Of a DNA stretch of 40,990 nucleotides, positions 1-9,302 are shown piece by piece. The stretch is from contig CAMPBT010000011.1 in NCBI GenBank assembly GCA_946641515.1, positions 1-40,990 on the forward strand, written 5' to 3'. The stretch is from UBA3210 sp002363635 (GTDB taxonomy: Bacteria; Bacillota_I; Bacilli_A; RFN20; CAG-449). Position numbers and translations under genes: made by a program. The notes beneath the pieces are model-generated. The model did no database searches and was not told the DNA's origin. It saw only the letters and a list, made by a program, of their open reading frames with translations. Numbering within the stretch: the first letter of the stretch is position 1; each line of letters opens with the position of its first letter.

Positions 1-94
1 ACATGAATAGTACTGGTAGCGAGTAACCTCTTAAATAAATCTCATAACATTGTATTAGATAGATATTTGATTAAGGGATATTTAATTAAACTGT

Positions 95-1540
95 TTACTT
101 TTTATTTTTCATTAACATTTGTCTATATAGACGAATGTATTCTTTTGCAGCCTTATTCCAAGAGAAATTAGCTTTCATAGCATTATGAATTAGTTTATTC
201 TTTAGTCTAGGCTTAGAATAAATATCTAAAGCTTCAAAAATTACTTTATTAATTGCATCTTCATTATTAAGTGAGAATAAGATACCATTTGCAACATCTT
301 CATTTAGATGATTAAAAGAAATAACAGTATCTTTTAATCCTCCGACATTGCTACATAAAGGTAATGTTCCATATCTCATCGCGACCATTTGAGAAATTCC
401 GCATGGTTCATAAAAAGATGGCATAAGTAAGAAGTCACTAGAAGCATATAATTTATGTGCAAGATCAGACGAATAATCAATAATTACTTTTAAGTTCTTA
501 TAATGACCATCAAAGAAAACTAATTGATTTTCAAGATCAGCTTCTCCCTTGCCTAGAATTACTAAATTAAGAGGGAAACGTAATGTTTCATCTAAATGCT
601 TAAGTAAATATGAAATACCTTTTTGAGAAGCAAGTCTTCCTACAATACAAAATAAAGGTAAATCAGGATTTTCTAAGCCTAATTCTTTAAGTAAATGTTC
701 TTTGTTGATTTTCTTACTCTTAATCGCGGATTCAATATTGTAGTTTTGCCAAATATGTTTATCAGTATCTGGATTAAAATGTTTTGTATCTAGACCATTA
801 GTAATACCAACAAAGTCTGATTTCTTTAAAGCGATGATGTTTTCTAGCCCATGCGCAAATTCACCACGAGCAAGTTCATCTCTATGAGTAGAAGAAACTG
901 TAGTAAGCATATCGCAAGTGACAATACCTGTCTTTAAATAATTAACTTTATCATCAAATCTAGTGGTACCATCATCAAAATATGATTCTGGAATATTGAA
1001 ATAATCATATAAATCTTTTCTGTCGCATATTCCCTGATATGCTGGGTTATGAATAGTCATTAAGAAACGAACTTCTTTATTTAATCTTCTAGAATACTGG
1101 GTTTTATAAATTAAAGGAATCATACCAGTTTCCCAATCATTTAAATGAACTACATCAACTTTAAAATCATCTGAGAAAGCTACTTGACAGAATGCATTCT
1201 GGAAGAAGGCAAATCTTTCAAGATCATCGTTATATCCATATATTTCATCTCTATCAAAATAATATGGATTATCAATTAAATAGAACGCAACAGTATTGTA
1301 TTCAAATCTATAGACTTTATAATCAATATTTCTCCAAGCCATTCTTAAAGAATAATCTTTAAAGAATGTTGCATCTTTAAATAATGGGTGTTCTCTAACT
1401 TGCTTATATAAAGGAAGAACAATCATAATTTTGGAAATATTATTGTTTTTCATCTTTTTTGCAAGTGAATAGACAACGTCCCCTAGTCCTCCTACCTTAA
1501 CTAAAGGTAAAGATTCACTAGTAGCAAATGCTATTTTCAT
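95..1540 (-). CDS. glgA: Glycogen synthase (ADP-glucose type, GT5)
   Basis: Transfers glucose from ADP-glucose to the growing alpha-1,4-glucan in the cytoplasm. The 481-residue length is normal for bacterial GlgA. The ADP-glucose-binding KVGGLGDV motif is at residues 15-22, the second Rossmann domain carries GRLASQKG at about 301-308, and the GT5 signature EPCG is at 378-381 followed by a GTLP and NVGGL stretch. It is the last gene of a glgC-glgD-glgA unit and starts 2 nt after glgD stops, so it is almost certainly cotranscribed and perhaps translationally coupled. Neither glgB nor glgP is visible; the 94 bases downstream hold no clear gene and no strong terminator. The family call is secure. 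Confidence 0.96.
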   Translation of the reverse strand: MKIAFATSESLPLVKVGGLGDVVYSLAKKMKNNNISKIMIVLPLYKQVREHPLFKDATFFKDYSLRMAWRNIDYKVYRFEYNTVAFYLIDNPYYFDRDEIYGYNDDLERFAFFQNAFCQVAFSDDFKVDVVHLNDWETGMIPLIYKTQYSRRLNKEVRFLMTIHNPAYQGICDRKDLYDYFNIPESYFDDGTTRFDDKVNYLKTGIVTCDMLTTVSSTHRDELARGEFAHGLENIIALKKSDFVGITNGLDTKHFNPDTDKHIWQNYNIESAIKSKKINKEHLLKELGLENPDLPLFCIVGRLASQKGISYLLKHLDETLRFPLNLVILGKGEADLENQLVFFDGHYKNLKVIIDYSSDLAHKLYASSDFLLMPSFYEPCGISQMVAMRYGTLPLCSNVGGLKDTVISFNHLNEDVANGILFSLNNEDAINKVIFEALDIYSKPRLKNKLIHNAMKANFSWNKAAKEYIRLYRQMLMKNKK

Positions 1541-1542
1541 AA

Positions 1543-2652
1543 TTAAATCGAATCTCCTTGTTTAACATATAAAGGTTGTTCTTTGGTGCCAAATAATTCT
1601 TTTTTATGAATAATTTTTGCATATTTATCGACAATTACATGGTCCATAACAACATTTTCTCCAATTTCTACTCCACTCATAATAATGGAATTAGTAATTT
1701 TGGAGCCTTTACCAACTTTAACATCACGGCAGATGATTGATGAATTAATTTCTCCATCGATAGTTGCGCCATTACAGACAAATGAATTAGTAACTGCTGA
1801 ATTCTTTAAATATCTTGCAGGTGGAGTGTCGTGAGTCTTTGTATAAATTGGCCAAGAATTAGTTTCGTATGAATTTCCTTTAATTTTTAAGAAATCTAAT
1901 TGAACATTTAAATAATCTTCAATGGAACGAAGTCTTCTAACTTTACCTTCGTATTTATAAGTATCAATTCTTAATGTAGAACAAACATATTTAATGACAT
2001 CTCTAATAGTAAAGAAAGCACTAGTTTCTTGAGCAAATTCAATAATATCGACAAGTTTATCCATATTAATGACGTATGTTTCTAGAGATGCATTAACTTC
2101 ATTTTCTACACCATTGTTTTTGCTGATTCCTTTAAGTAAGCCAAATTTATCAATATCAAAGATATCTCCTCCAATAAAGCTTGTTTTACCATCTTTAATT
2201 GGTGTATAGACTACAGTAATTGATGAATTTAATTTTTGATGTTGTTCTAAGACTTTTGAAAAATCTAATTTATATAAAATATGTGAAGGCGCTAAAATGA
2301 CATATTTATAATCATGTTCTTTAAAGAGCCATTCATTTGCGATGATATTATTAATATCAGTATTATAGAAAGGATTATTCGCATATTTTTCATTATATAA
2401 GAGGAAATCATAACCAAACTTAGTATTGTTTGTATATGCTTGTGAATTATCCATATGACGAATAATTGAACGAATATGATCTCGAATTAAAATCGCTGTC
2501 TGGTTAATATTTGAATTAGCAAAGTTAGATAAAGGAATGTCGATAAAAGAATATCTTCCTAAAAAAGATAAAGAAGCGAATGTTCTATTCTCTGTAAGTG
2601 CACCAAGTTCTGGTGTGTTATGTAAATTTACAAGTCCTAATACTTTTGGCAT
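1543..2652 (-). CDS. glgD: Glucose-1-phosphate adenylyltransferase subunit GlgD
   Basis: GlgD is the Firmicute paralogue of GlgC that forms a hetero-oligomer with it and modulates ADP-glucose synthesis. It is 369 residues: an N-terminal nucleotidyltransferase fold followed by a left-handed beta-helix with hexapeptide-like turns from about residue 285 (repeated I/V-G-x motifs). The N-terminal glycine-rich GGxGxRL loop of active enzymes is replaced by a sequence containing LVNLHNTPELG, as expected for a regulatory subunit with little activity of its own. It starts 6 nt after glgC and ends 2 nt before glgA. What is seen is the degenerate active site and the gene order; the hetero-oligomer is family knowledge. 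Confidence 0.93.
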   Translation of the reverse strand: MPKVLGLVNLHNTPELGALTENRTFASLSFLGRYSFIDIPLSNFANSNINQTAILIRDHIRSIIRHMDNSQAYTNNTKFGYDFLLYNEKYANNPFYNTDINNIIANEWLFKEHDYKYVILAPSHILYKLDFSKVLEQHQKLNSSITVVYTPIKDGKTSFIGGDIFDIDKFGLLKGISKNNGVENEVNASLETYVINMDKLVDIIEFAQETSAFFTIRDVIKYVCSTLRIDTYKYEGKVRRLRSIEDYLNVQLDFLKIKGNSYETNSWPIYTKTHDTPPARYLKNSAVTNSFVCNGATIDGEINSSIICRDVKVGKGSKITNSIIMSGVEIGENVVMDHVIVDKYAKIIHKKELFGTKEQPLYVKQGDSI

Positions 2653-2658
2653 AATTTA

Positions 2659-3783
2659 TTATTTGCTAATTAATAGCACTTTTCCTCCTTCCTTATTTAT
2701 TTCTGTTCCATTCTTTAATTTAACGTTAGGACAGATAATAACGTTATTAATGTATGAGCCTGTTGTAATTATTGCTCCCGGCATAACGACAGAATTAACT
2801 ACTGTTGCCCCTTCTTCAATTATTGCCCCAGTTGAGATAACTGAATGTTCAACTGTTCCATATACTTGGCAACCTTGGTTAATTAAGGAATTCTTAATTG
2901 AAGCACTTGCCCCAACATAATGAGGTAAAGTTCTAGTATCTTGAGAATAAACTTTGAAGTGATCATTATGGTTATATAATTCAAGAGATGAATCATCATC
3001 AATTAAATCCATATTTGCTTCCCATAATGCGTCGATTGTTCCGACATCCCTCCAGTATCCCTTGAAGTTAAAGACAGCAACTTTCTTTTTCTTCTTAAGT
3101 AAGTAAGGAATAATATCATTACCAAAGTCATGTGAAGATTCTTCATTTTTAGCATCTTTGATTAAGGCATCTCTTAACATATTATATTTAAAGATATAAA
3201 TACCCATTGACGCTAAAGTTGATTTTGGTTTCTTTGGTTTTTCTACGAAAGCTGTAACTAGACCATCTTCATCAGTTTCTAGAATTCCAAATCTAGATGC
3301 TTCTTCGATAGGTACAGAGATAACTGAAATAATTGCATCAGCATCCTTCTCTAACATCTTTTTTAGCATCTTTTGATAGTTCATCTTATAAATATGATCA
3401 GATGAAACAATTAATACATATTCTGGATTAATCTTATCAATATAATCGAGGTTTTCATAAATTGCATCAGCAGTTCCTGAATACCAAGCTGAATTTGTAT
3501 CTTGTTTTTGTCTAGGTGATAAATTATCAAGAGACGAATTATTTCCATCAAATCCCCAAATCTTACCATTTTGACAATATGAAGTAATATCAACTGATTC
3601 ATATTGAGTGATTAAACCTACGTGATGAATATTAGAGTTAGCAATACTTGACATAACAAAGTCGATAATTCTATACTTGCCTCCAAAATAAATCGCAGGT
3701 TTAGCATTACGTCTAGTTAATTCGCCAAGTCTAGATCCTTTGCCCCCTGCAAGGACCATCGCGACCATTTCCTTTTTGTCCAT
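2659..3783 (-). CDS. glgC: Glucose-1-phosphate adenylyltransferase, catalytic subunit GlgC
   Basis: Makes ADP-glucose and pyrophosphate from ATP and glucose-1-phosphate, the committed step of glycogen synthesis. The 374 residues contain an intact GGKGSRL nucleotide loop at 13-19, the NAKPA segment at 26-30 of the sugar-phosphate site, YSGTADAIY near 101-109, and SDHIYKMNY at 128-136; a beta-helix domain occupies the last third. The start is supported by AAAGGAG about 10 nt upstream. It lies 19 nt after a DUF3137-like membrane gene with no terminator between them, so it probably shares that transcript. glgD and glgA follow in the same direction. Confidence 0.97.
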   Translation of the reverse strand: MDKKEMVAMVLAGGKGSRLGELTRRNAKPAIYFGGKYRIIDFVMSSIANSNIHHVGLITQYESVDITSYCQNGKIWGFDGNNSSLDNLSPRQKQDTNSAWYSGTADAIYENLDYIDKINPEYVLIVSSDHIYKMNYQKMLKKMLEKDADAIISVISVPIEEASRFGILETDEDGLVTAFVEKPKKPKSTLASMGIYIFKYNMLRDALIKDAKNEESSHDFGNDIIPYLLKKKKKVAVFNFKGYWRDVGTIDALWEANMDLIDDDSSLELYNHNDHFKVYSQDTRTLPHYVGASASIKNSLINQGCQVYGTVEHSVISTGAIIEEGATVVNSVVMPGAIITTGSYINNVIICPNVKLKNGTEINKEGGKVLLISK

Positions 3784-3802
3784 TATTCGTTCTCCTTTCT
3801 AC

Positions 3803-4732
3803 TTAAACGTTTACGTTGCTAAATTTATTATATAACACTTCAAAATAATTATAAAGAGATGTAACCGCTTCTATTTTCAAAGCAACCCCATTTGATATAA
3901 CATTTTTGAAAAGATCTTCAGTCATATCTAGTCTCCATCCACTAAATAAAATATAAATCTCATTCTCGTAACATGAAATAATATAATCGTTTTTTGCGTA
4001 AAGAGTTATCTCATTGAGAAACTTAAGAAAATCACTATTAAAAAATTCACTAGTTTTTTTACCATAAGAAGAAAAAACTCTAAAATCTTTCTTAAATTTT
4101 GAAGAAGGATAAGAATACATAAAAAGATTCTCTCCGTTAAAAGTATCTTCTTTTGGTCTACCTGAAGTTCTTATCTGTAAGAAATGATTAAATTTCTTAT
4201 CAAAATCCATCTTCATTAATAAAGAATAACGTCCACCTTCTTCTTTAGAATGTAATTGATAGAAGCTAACATTAAATTCATTAGATAAAGTAAATAAATA
4301 TTCATTCTCTACTTTAAGTAAATTCATACTATTATAAACATTTTCAAAACGAATTTCTTCATAATAATTTCTTAGTTTAATAAATTTAAAACCTGATAAT
4401 TCAATTTCATTTTGGATAAGAGAATTATATCTATCTTTATATTGTCTCTTAACTATTAATAAAGTAATACCTTGAGCAAGTAAGCATACTAAGGCTGATA
4501 ATGAAATGAATAAAATATTCGCGCTCCACTGAGACGAAGGAAGATATAATACACTTAATTTACTTAAGAAAAAATCTTTATAAGGAACTTCTAAATAATA
4601 AGCTGATAAATAAAAAAAATTAATTATGAAAGCAAGCAAGAAAAAAGCAAAAGACCAAGCGAAAAAGGACCTTAAATGTTGGTGCTTAATACTTTTAACT
4701 TCACTGTCAATGATGGACAAGGTTTCTTTCAT
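3803..4732 (-). CDS. Membrane protein, DUF3137-like
   Basis: A 309-residue protein with two hydrophobic segments (about residues 22-42 and 65-88) and a soluble C-terminal part of roughly 200 residues rich in aromatic residues. The C-terminal part has the character of DUF3137 proteins: a block containing FKKDFRVFSSYGKKTSEFF, then a short helix, then YIISCYENEIYILFSGW. Function is unknown. The chosen start (MKETLS) has GAGG 5 nt upstream; a start six codons earlier would bury that ribosome site inside the gene. A TATAAT box about 10-15 nt upstream suggests its own promoter just after the preceding terminator. It leads into glgCDA, which may be coincidental. Family assignment is by pattern only. 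Confidence 0.55.
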   Translation of the reverse strand: MKETLSIIDSEVKSIKHQHLRSFFAWSFAFFLLAFIINFFYLSAYYLEVPYKDFFLSKLSVLYLPSSQWSANILFISLSALVCLLAQGITLLIVKRQYKDRYNSLIQNEIELSGFKFIKLRNYYEEIRFENVYNSMNLLKVENEYLFTLSNEFNVSFYQLHSKEEGGRYSLLMKMDFDKKFNHFLQIRTSGRPKEDTFNGENLFMYSYPSSKFKKDFRVFSSYGKKTSEFFNSDFLKFLNEITLYAKNDYIISCYENEIYILFSGWRLDMTEDLFKNVISNGVALKIEAVTSLYNYFEVLYNKFSNVNV

Positions 4733-4757
4733 AATTACCTCTATAATCATTATATAA

Positions 4758-4786
4758 AAAATAGGTGGAATAAAACCACCTATTTT
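4758..4786 (-). terminator. Intrinsic terminator of the SMC-complex operon
   Basis: On the minus strand an 11-bp perfect stem AAAATAGGTGG/CCACCTATTTT with a 7-nt loop is followed by TTATATAA. It sits immediately after the stop of the 151-aa membrane gene and closes the jetA-jetB-jetC-membrane protein unit, separating it from the DUF3137-glg unit. Confidence 0.85.
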
Positions 4787-4789
4787 AAA

Positions 4790-5245
4790 TTAAAATTCAT
4801 CAATTAATCTTTTTGATTTTCTTCTAATCTTAAAGACTAAGAAGAAGATAATGAATAAAACTACATATGGAACAAAGTACATCCATGGTGCGACTAAAAT
4901 ATTAGTAACAGCTTCATTATTGATTAAATTTGCAATCCAACTCATTATTGTTGCATGGAAGAACATAAATACATTACTCCATGCTTTACTTCCTAAAGTG
5001 AATCCCATTAAGAATTCATTTTCTCCTTCAAAGAAAACTTTAGTTTGTTCTGTAACAAGTAAAAATGCAATTAATCCACTAATTGTAGGTAATGCCCAAA
5101 TAGACGCTAAGAAACTTCTAAATCTAGCAATTAATAAAACTATAACTAAAGGGACAATTATTGCAGTAAGTAAGCCTAAAAAACCCATAACATTTTGAGG
5201 AATGTTTTCTAAGCCAATGTCTTTAAAAAAATAAAATTTGTCCAT
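4790..5245 (-). CDS. Small multi-pass membrane protein of unknown function, downstream of the SMC operon
   Basis: A 151-residue hydrophobic protein with predicted membrane segments at about 19-41, 45-64 and 118-140 and a weaker one near 92-108. It ends in a basic tail (KIRRKSKR) followed by LIDEF. I recognise no family. The start MDKFYFF is chosen because AGGAGGG lies 4-5 nt upstream; the longer reading frame upstream has no such site. It begins 57 nt after jetC in the same direction, with no terminator between and a strong terminator right after it, so it probably belongs to the jetABC transcript. It sits where jetD would be expected but has no resemblance to that soluble TOPRIM nuclease. 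A role in the complex is inference from position only. Confidence 0.7.
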   Translation of the reverse strand: MDKFYFFKDIGLENIPQNVMGFLGLLTAIIVPLVIVLLIARFRSFLASIWALPTISGLIAFLLVTEQTKVFFEGENEFLMGFTLGSKAWSNVFMFFHATIMSWIANLINNEAVTNILVAPWMYFVPYVVLFIIFFLVFKIRRKSKRLIDEF

Positions 5246-5302
5246 ATTCCCTCCTAATGTAAACTTTACCCCTATTATATCTAATAGAGACAAAGTAGTA
5301 AA

Positions 5303-8300
5303 TTATTTTTTAATTTCAAATGTATCAACAAATGATCTATTAGCTTGACGAGAAACAAGTAATGTCTTATCTGCAATCTTTGAAATATCTGAAACCTTTT
5401 CTGATGGAGCAGATAAAATGACCTGTAAACCGAACTCTTTTAAGATTTTGATTGATTCAATAATACGGACAGAGTCCATCTTTGAGAAAGCTTCATCAAA
5501 GATAACAAGTCTAATTGAGTTATTCATTGAATCATTCTTAATTCTATATAATTGTGAGAATGACGCTAAAATTGAAACATAGAATGGAGTTTGTGTTTCA
5601 CCACCAGATTGTTTCTTCATGTTCTTAGCAAGTGAATATACTCTACCATCACCTTTTGAAACCATCATATCGAACATTAAATATGTACGATAATCGGTGA
5701 ATTTTTCAACGTTTTGTTGAATTACCGCATCTTTATCACGGTTAACACCTGATACATCACCAATTAAAGCAAATAATGAAGTCATAACTTCTTTATATTT
5801 ATCAAAATATAATGATTCATCCTCTCCATATGTTAATAATAATTCATCAGTAATCATGTCATAATATTCACGATACTGAGGTGCAGGAGTAACTGTAAAT
5901 TGATATGAATCACTACCGAATTTAGCGTTCTTTAAGGCTTCATTTAATTCATCAATTTGAGATCTAACAGTTTCAATTGATGTTTTGAGTTTAAAGATAA
6001 AGTCATCTTTAAATTCTCTAGTAGCTTTTTCATAGGCTTCAGCAATCTTACCCTGATATTCTGGTAATTTAACATCTCTTAATAATGTTAATTCATTATC
6101 AAATTCATCATTAGTTTGCTTTGTTGTATCATATGATAATTTGTAATAGACAGTATATTCTCTTCTTAATTCTTGTAAGACGTTGAAGATTTGTCTTAAT
6201 TTGTTTTGAGTTCTTGTATATAAATCATCATATTCAGAACGGATATTAATTAAAGACTTACCTGATTCAACTTCTTCTTGGAATTTAGGTAAAGCAATGT
6301 TATCGACAAAGTCTTTATCGAAGTTCTTATCGATTTCTTCTCTAGCTTGGTTAGAAAGTTCAATTTGAGCAGGAATCTTTTCTTCTTCAATTTGACGGTT
6401 TGAAGCAATAACTTCACCTTTTTCTTGAATGAGAGCCTGTTTATCTTCACCAAGTGCTTTGATCTTTTCATCGAGTTTTGCAATCTTGCCATCTAATGAA
6501 GAAAGTTCATATGAACCAGCATTTGCAAGTTCATTCTTGTACTGATTTAGTTTTTCTTTGAATGATGGTAAGTTACTTGCTTCATCTAAGTCTAATAAAG
6601 CTGCATTAACTTCGTTAGTATTCATTGCTTCAAGTTTAGTTGCGTAACCTAAAGTATCAACAATTGATTTTAAAGCATCGATAACTTTCTGTTCTGCATT
6701 AATTTCGCTTGATCTAACTTTTAATGTTTCTTGAGAAATCTTTCTACCAAGTAATGGGTATTGGTAGTTTCTTGCAGGAATTGTAAATGATGAGAAGTTA
6801 CGGTAACCTACACAATCTGTTGTAATACCATGTCCACTTTCTCTAGCTTCTTCAAAGTCATTACATTTGACAATACCACCTAAGATAAAGTCTGCGTAGT
6901 CACGAGCACCCTGATGGTCAGTTAAGATTTCTTCTGCTAAAGAATTATTATATGTCTTAGGACCAAATTCATGTAATTTACGTGAATCTACTAAACCTGT
7001 CTTATAGAAATTATGTTCTCTAAGTAATGAAGGTAAAATCTTGTTTGCGGCAATATAATACTTATCTTCAACAAATAAATTTAATTTTTGATTGCCTAAA
7101 TAACCTTCGACAGCTTTAACCCATTTTGGTGTTTTAATATCAACTAAATCTGCAAAGACAAGAACTTCTACAACTTCACCAAAATGATCTGATAAACGAT
7201 GAGAAAGTTCTGACTTAATCTGTTTAAATTGATATTCATACATCTTAGAACCTTGCTGCATATCAACGATTTGTTGTTTTGCTTGTTGATGTGAGGCAAT
7301 AAGTTCAGCATATCTATTCTTTAATGAAGCATATACATCAGTAACAACTTCTTTGTAATCAGAAACTGCATCTCTAAATTTTTCTAATGATGAAGAATCA
7401 AATTGTTCATCACTGAATAATGTTTCTTTGAATGATTTAGCCTTTTCAATCATCTTTTCACAAACATCTTTTAAAGAATCAAATTCTTTACGATATTGTC
7501 TTGCTAAAGATGGATCTAAAGAAACTTGTTCAATTAAACCTAGAATACGTTTTGCTGAAGCATCGAAGTTATTAACGTAAGAAGTAAAGTTACTTCTCAT
7601 TAATTTTAATTTTTCTTCGATTTCATCAATTTGTTTTTGTAAATTGTCACGAGCATTTGTAAGTTCCATTGTTAAGTTATAAGAACCTGAAGAAACTTTT
7701 TCTTTGATGTAGTTTTCTCTTTGCTTTGTTGCTTCGACAATTTCTCTATCAATTTCTTGTAATTGCTTATCAATTTCAACTAATCTATTTTTGCCAGTTT
7801 CAATATCTTTTTGGAAATTAGTAATCTGGTTTAAATATAATTGATAAGTAATACGTTTAGAAATAAATGAAGATAAATCTAAAGATTCTTTCTTTGCTTT
7901 ATAATCTCTAAACTGATTTGAAATAGTTTCAAGTTTAGAAATCTTTTCTTGCATATTTTCTGCTTCAAGTTCAAGTCTCTTATAGTTTTGAATATTGCCT
8001 CTCATTGATTCAATATTAATTTCTGAAGGTACATCACAGACGTATTCTGTTAAGAATTGTTCAATGTTTGTAATTGGAGTAAATGAAACAGCCTTCTTAA
8101 ATAATGAGAAATATTTATTCTTTAAGTTACCAAAAAGTTCTTTAATCTTAGTTTGGTAAGAAGCATTTGAATCTGCAAAATAATATTTATCTTGATAATT
8201 ATTTGCAAAGAATTCTTGTAATTGTTTGTATGAAAGAGGAACACCATTTTCAACGAATAAATTTTCTGGTAATCCATCTTTTAAGGTAAAGAAGTGATGT

Positions 8301-8671
8301 TCTTCTGATGAATCATCATAGACATCAAAAACAATACCTGTTAAGAAGCGTGATGAAGATGTATCATCTTCCCATTCAAGAACGATGTAAGAAGAAAATC
8401 TTCCTGTTCTTAAATATTTGAATGAACCTTCTCCATCATCACCAATTTCACCCTTTAGATAGCCTTTTAATGTACGGCCTGACTTTTCGTTAGCAGCTTT
8501 GTTAAATGTTCTACCTGATGTATCGCCGAGTAAAACAATTTGCATAGCATCGATTAAAGTTGATTTACCTGCTGCGTTTTGACCTGTTAAGAAATTAACT
8601 TGATCTAAATCAAAAATTGCGTTTGTGAAATAGTGCCAGTTAATAATTCTAACTCTCTTTAATAATTTCAT
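5303..8671 (-). CDS. jetC: SMC-like ATPase of a Wadjet/MksBEF-type complex (JetC/MksB)
   Basis: The motor of a condensin-like complex that in Wadjet/MksBEF systems extrudes DNA loops. The 1122 residues show Walker A GQNAAGKST at 30-38, long charged coiled coils (roughly 215-480 and 690-950), a globular hinge between them that includes a DIKTPKWVKAVEGYLGNQ segment, the ABC signature SGGE at 1022-1025, and Walker B LVIFDEAF with D1059 and E1060. All ATPase motifs are intact. It begins 17 nt after the JetB-like gene, with a G-run ribosome site (AGGGGG). The order kleisin-WH protein-SMC matches jetABC. It differs from RecF, SbcC and chromosomal Smc in operon context and hinge. No JetD/MksG gene is adjacent, so plasmid cleavage activity is not supported by this locus. 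Confidence 0.87.
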   Translation of the reverse strand: MKLLKRVRIINWHYFTNAIFDLDQVNFLTGQNAAGKSTLIDAMQIVLLGDTSGRTFNKAANEKSGRTLKGYLKGEIGDDGEGSFKYLRTGRFSSYIVLEWEDDTSSSRFLTGIVFDVYDDSSEEHHFFTLKDGLPENLFVENGVPLSYKQLQEFFANNYQDKYYFADSNASYQTKIKELFGNLKNKYFSLFKKAVSFTPITNIEQFLTEYVCDVPSEINIESMRGNIQNYKRLELEAENMQEKISKLETISNQFRDYKAKKESLDLSSFISKRITYQLYLNQITNFQKDIETGKNRLVEIDKQLQEIDREIVEATKQRENYIKEKVSSGSYNLTMELTNARDNLQKQIDEIEEKLKLMRSNFTSYVNNFDASAKRILGLIEQVSLDPSLARQYRKEFDSLKDVCEKMIEKAKSFKETLFSDEQFDSSSLEKFRDAVSDYKEVVTDVYASLKNRYAELIASHQQAKQQIVDMQQGSKMYEYQFKQIKSELSHRLSDHFGEVVEVLVFADLVDIKTPKWVKAVEGYLGNQKLNLFVEDKYYIAANKILPSLLREHNFYKTGLVDSRKLHEFGPKTYNNSLAEEILTDHQGARDYADFILGGIVKCNDFEEARESGHGITTDCVGYRNFSSFTIPARNYQYPLLGRKISQETLKVRSSEINAEQKVIDALKSIVDTLGYATKLEAMNTNEVNAALLDLDEASNLPSFKEKLNQYKNELANAGSYELSSLDGKIAKLDEKIKALGEDKQALIQEKGEVIASNRQIEEEKIPAQIELSNQAREEIDKNFDKDFVDNIALPKFQEEVESGKSLINIRSEYDDLYTRTQNKLRQIFNVLQELRREYTVYYKLSYDTTKQTNDEFDNELTLLRDVKLPEYQGKIAEAYEKATREFKDDFIFKLKTSIETVRSQIDELNEALKNAKFGSDSYQFTVTPAPQYREYYDMITDELLLTYGEDESLYFDKYKEVMTSLFALIGDVSGVNRDKDAVIQQNVEKFTDYRTYLMFDMMVSKGDGRVYSLAKNMKKQSGGETQTPFYVSILASFSQLYRIKNDSMNNSIRLVIFDEAFSKMDSVRIIESIKILKEFGLQVILSAPSEKVSDISKIADKTLLVSRQANRSFVDTFEIKK

Positions 8672-8688
8672 GACTTATCCCCCTAGCA

Positions 8689-9300
8689 TTATTCTTCGTC
8701 CATACCAATTCGCTCAATTTCATCAAAGATGGAATTAATCTTATCCATATCGATGACATAAAGAATTGATGGGTTAATATAGAAAGTAAATGTTCTATCA
8801 ATGAAATCACCATTTACTCTATTGATGATATTGTGGTTTTCTAAGAATCTATAACATGATGCCATTGAAACAGCAGAAGGTTTCTTATCACGAATTAAAC
8901 CTTTTTCTACTAGTACTCTCATTACTTCTGTAGCACCTGAATAAACTTCACTAGTCATCTGGTCTTCTTCTTTAGCAATTTCATATAAATATCTTAATGA
9001 ATAAACAATTGCGGAAGTTAAGAAGTCAATTCTAATATGGTTTTCTTGGTATTCATTGTTAATAAAGATAACACCAAGTCTAGAATCTTTTTCAATTGTC
9101 CAACCTGAATATGATAAATATTCACGAATGTTATCGATATTCTTTTCTGCAAATGAATAATCTCTATTTGCTTTAACCATTTTCATTCTTTTGTCGTACT
9201 GTTGACGTAAAATGAATGATTTTAACATTAATGTATTAACAACATGTGCAAATTCTTCTTTATCTGCATTTGTCATATTTTGATAATCTTCAAAAAACAT
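8689..9300 (-). CDS. jetB: MksE/JetB-like accessory subunit of the SMC complex
   Basis: A 203-residue soluble protein with the size and composition of the KITE-type tandem winged-helix subunits (MksE/JetB) that bind the kleisin. Seen: an N-terminal helical segment, a beta-rich stretch with LGVIFINNEYQENHIRID around residues 80-97, then helices and a winged-helix-like C-terminal half (about 130-190). It starts 2 nt after the kleisin gene stops and is followed 17 nt later by the SMC ATPase gene, the classic arrangement. The start has AAAGGGGA upstream. Identity depends mostly on gene order and length; sequence similarity between such subunits is generally low. Confidence 0.75.
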   Translation of the reverse strand: MFFEDYQNMTNADKEEFAHVVNTLMLKSFILRQQYDKRMKMVKANRDYSFAEKNIDNIREYLSYSGWTIEKDSRLGVIFINNEYQENHIRIDFLTSAIVYSLRYLYEIAKEEDQMTSEVYSGATEVMRVLVEKGLIRDKKPSAVSMASCYRFLENHNIINRVNGDFIDRTFTFYINPSILYVIDMDKINSIFDEIERIGMDEE

Positions 9301-9302
9301 TA

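Noticed and set aside
1..94. Possible end or start of another gene at the left edge
   Set aside because: All frames are short or broken, there is no ribosome site or recognisable peptide, and the stretch is too short to judge.
2537..2920. 127-codon reading frame on the plus strand across the glgD-glgC junction
   Set aside because: It lies wholly antisense to two well-recognised genes, has no plausible ribosome site, and its predicted protein is low-complexity. The other plus-strand frames in the window are the same kind of shadow.
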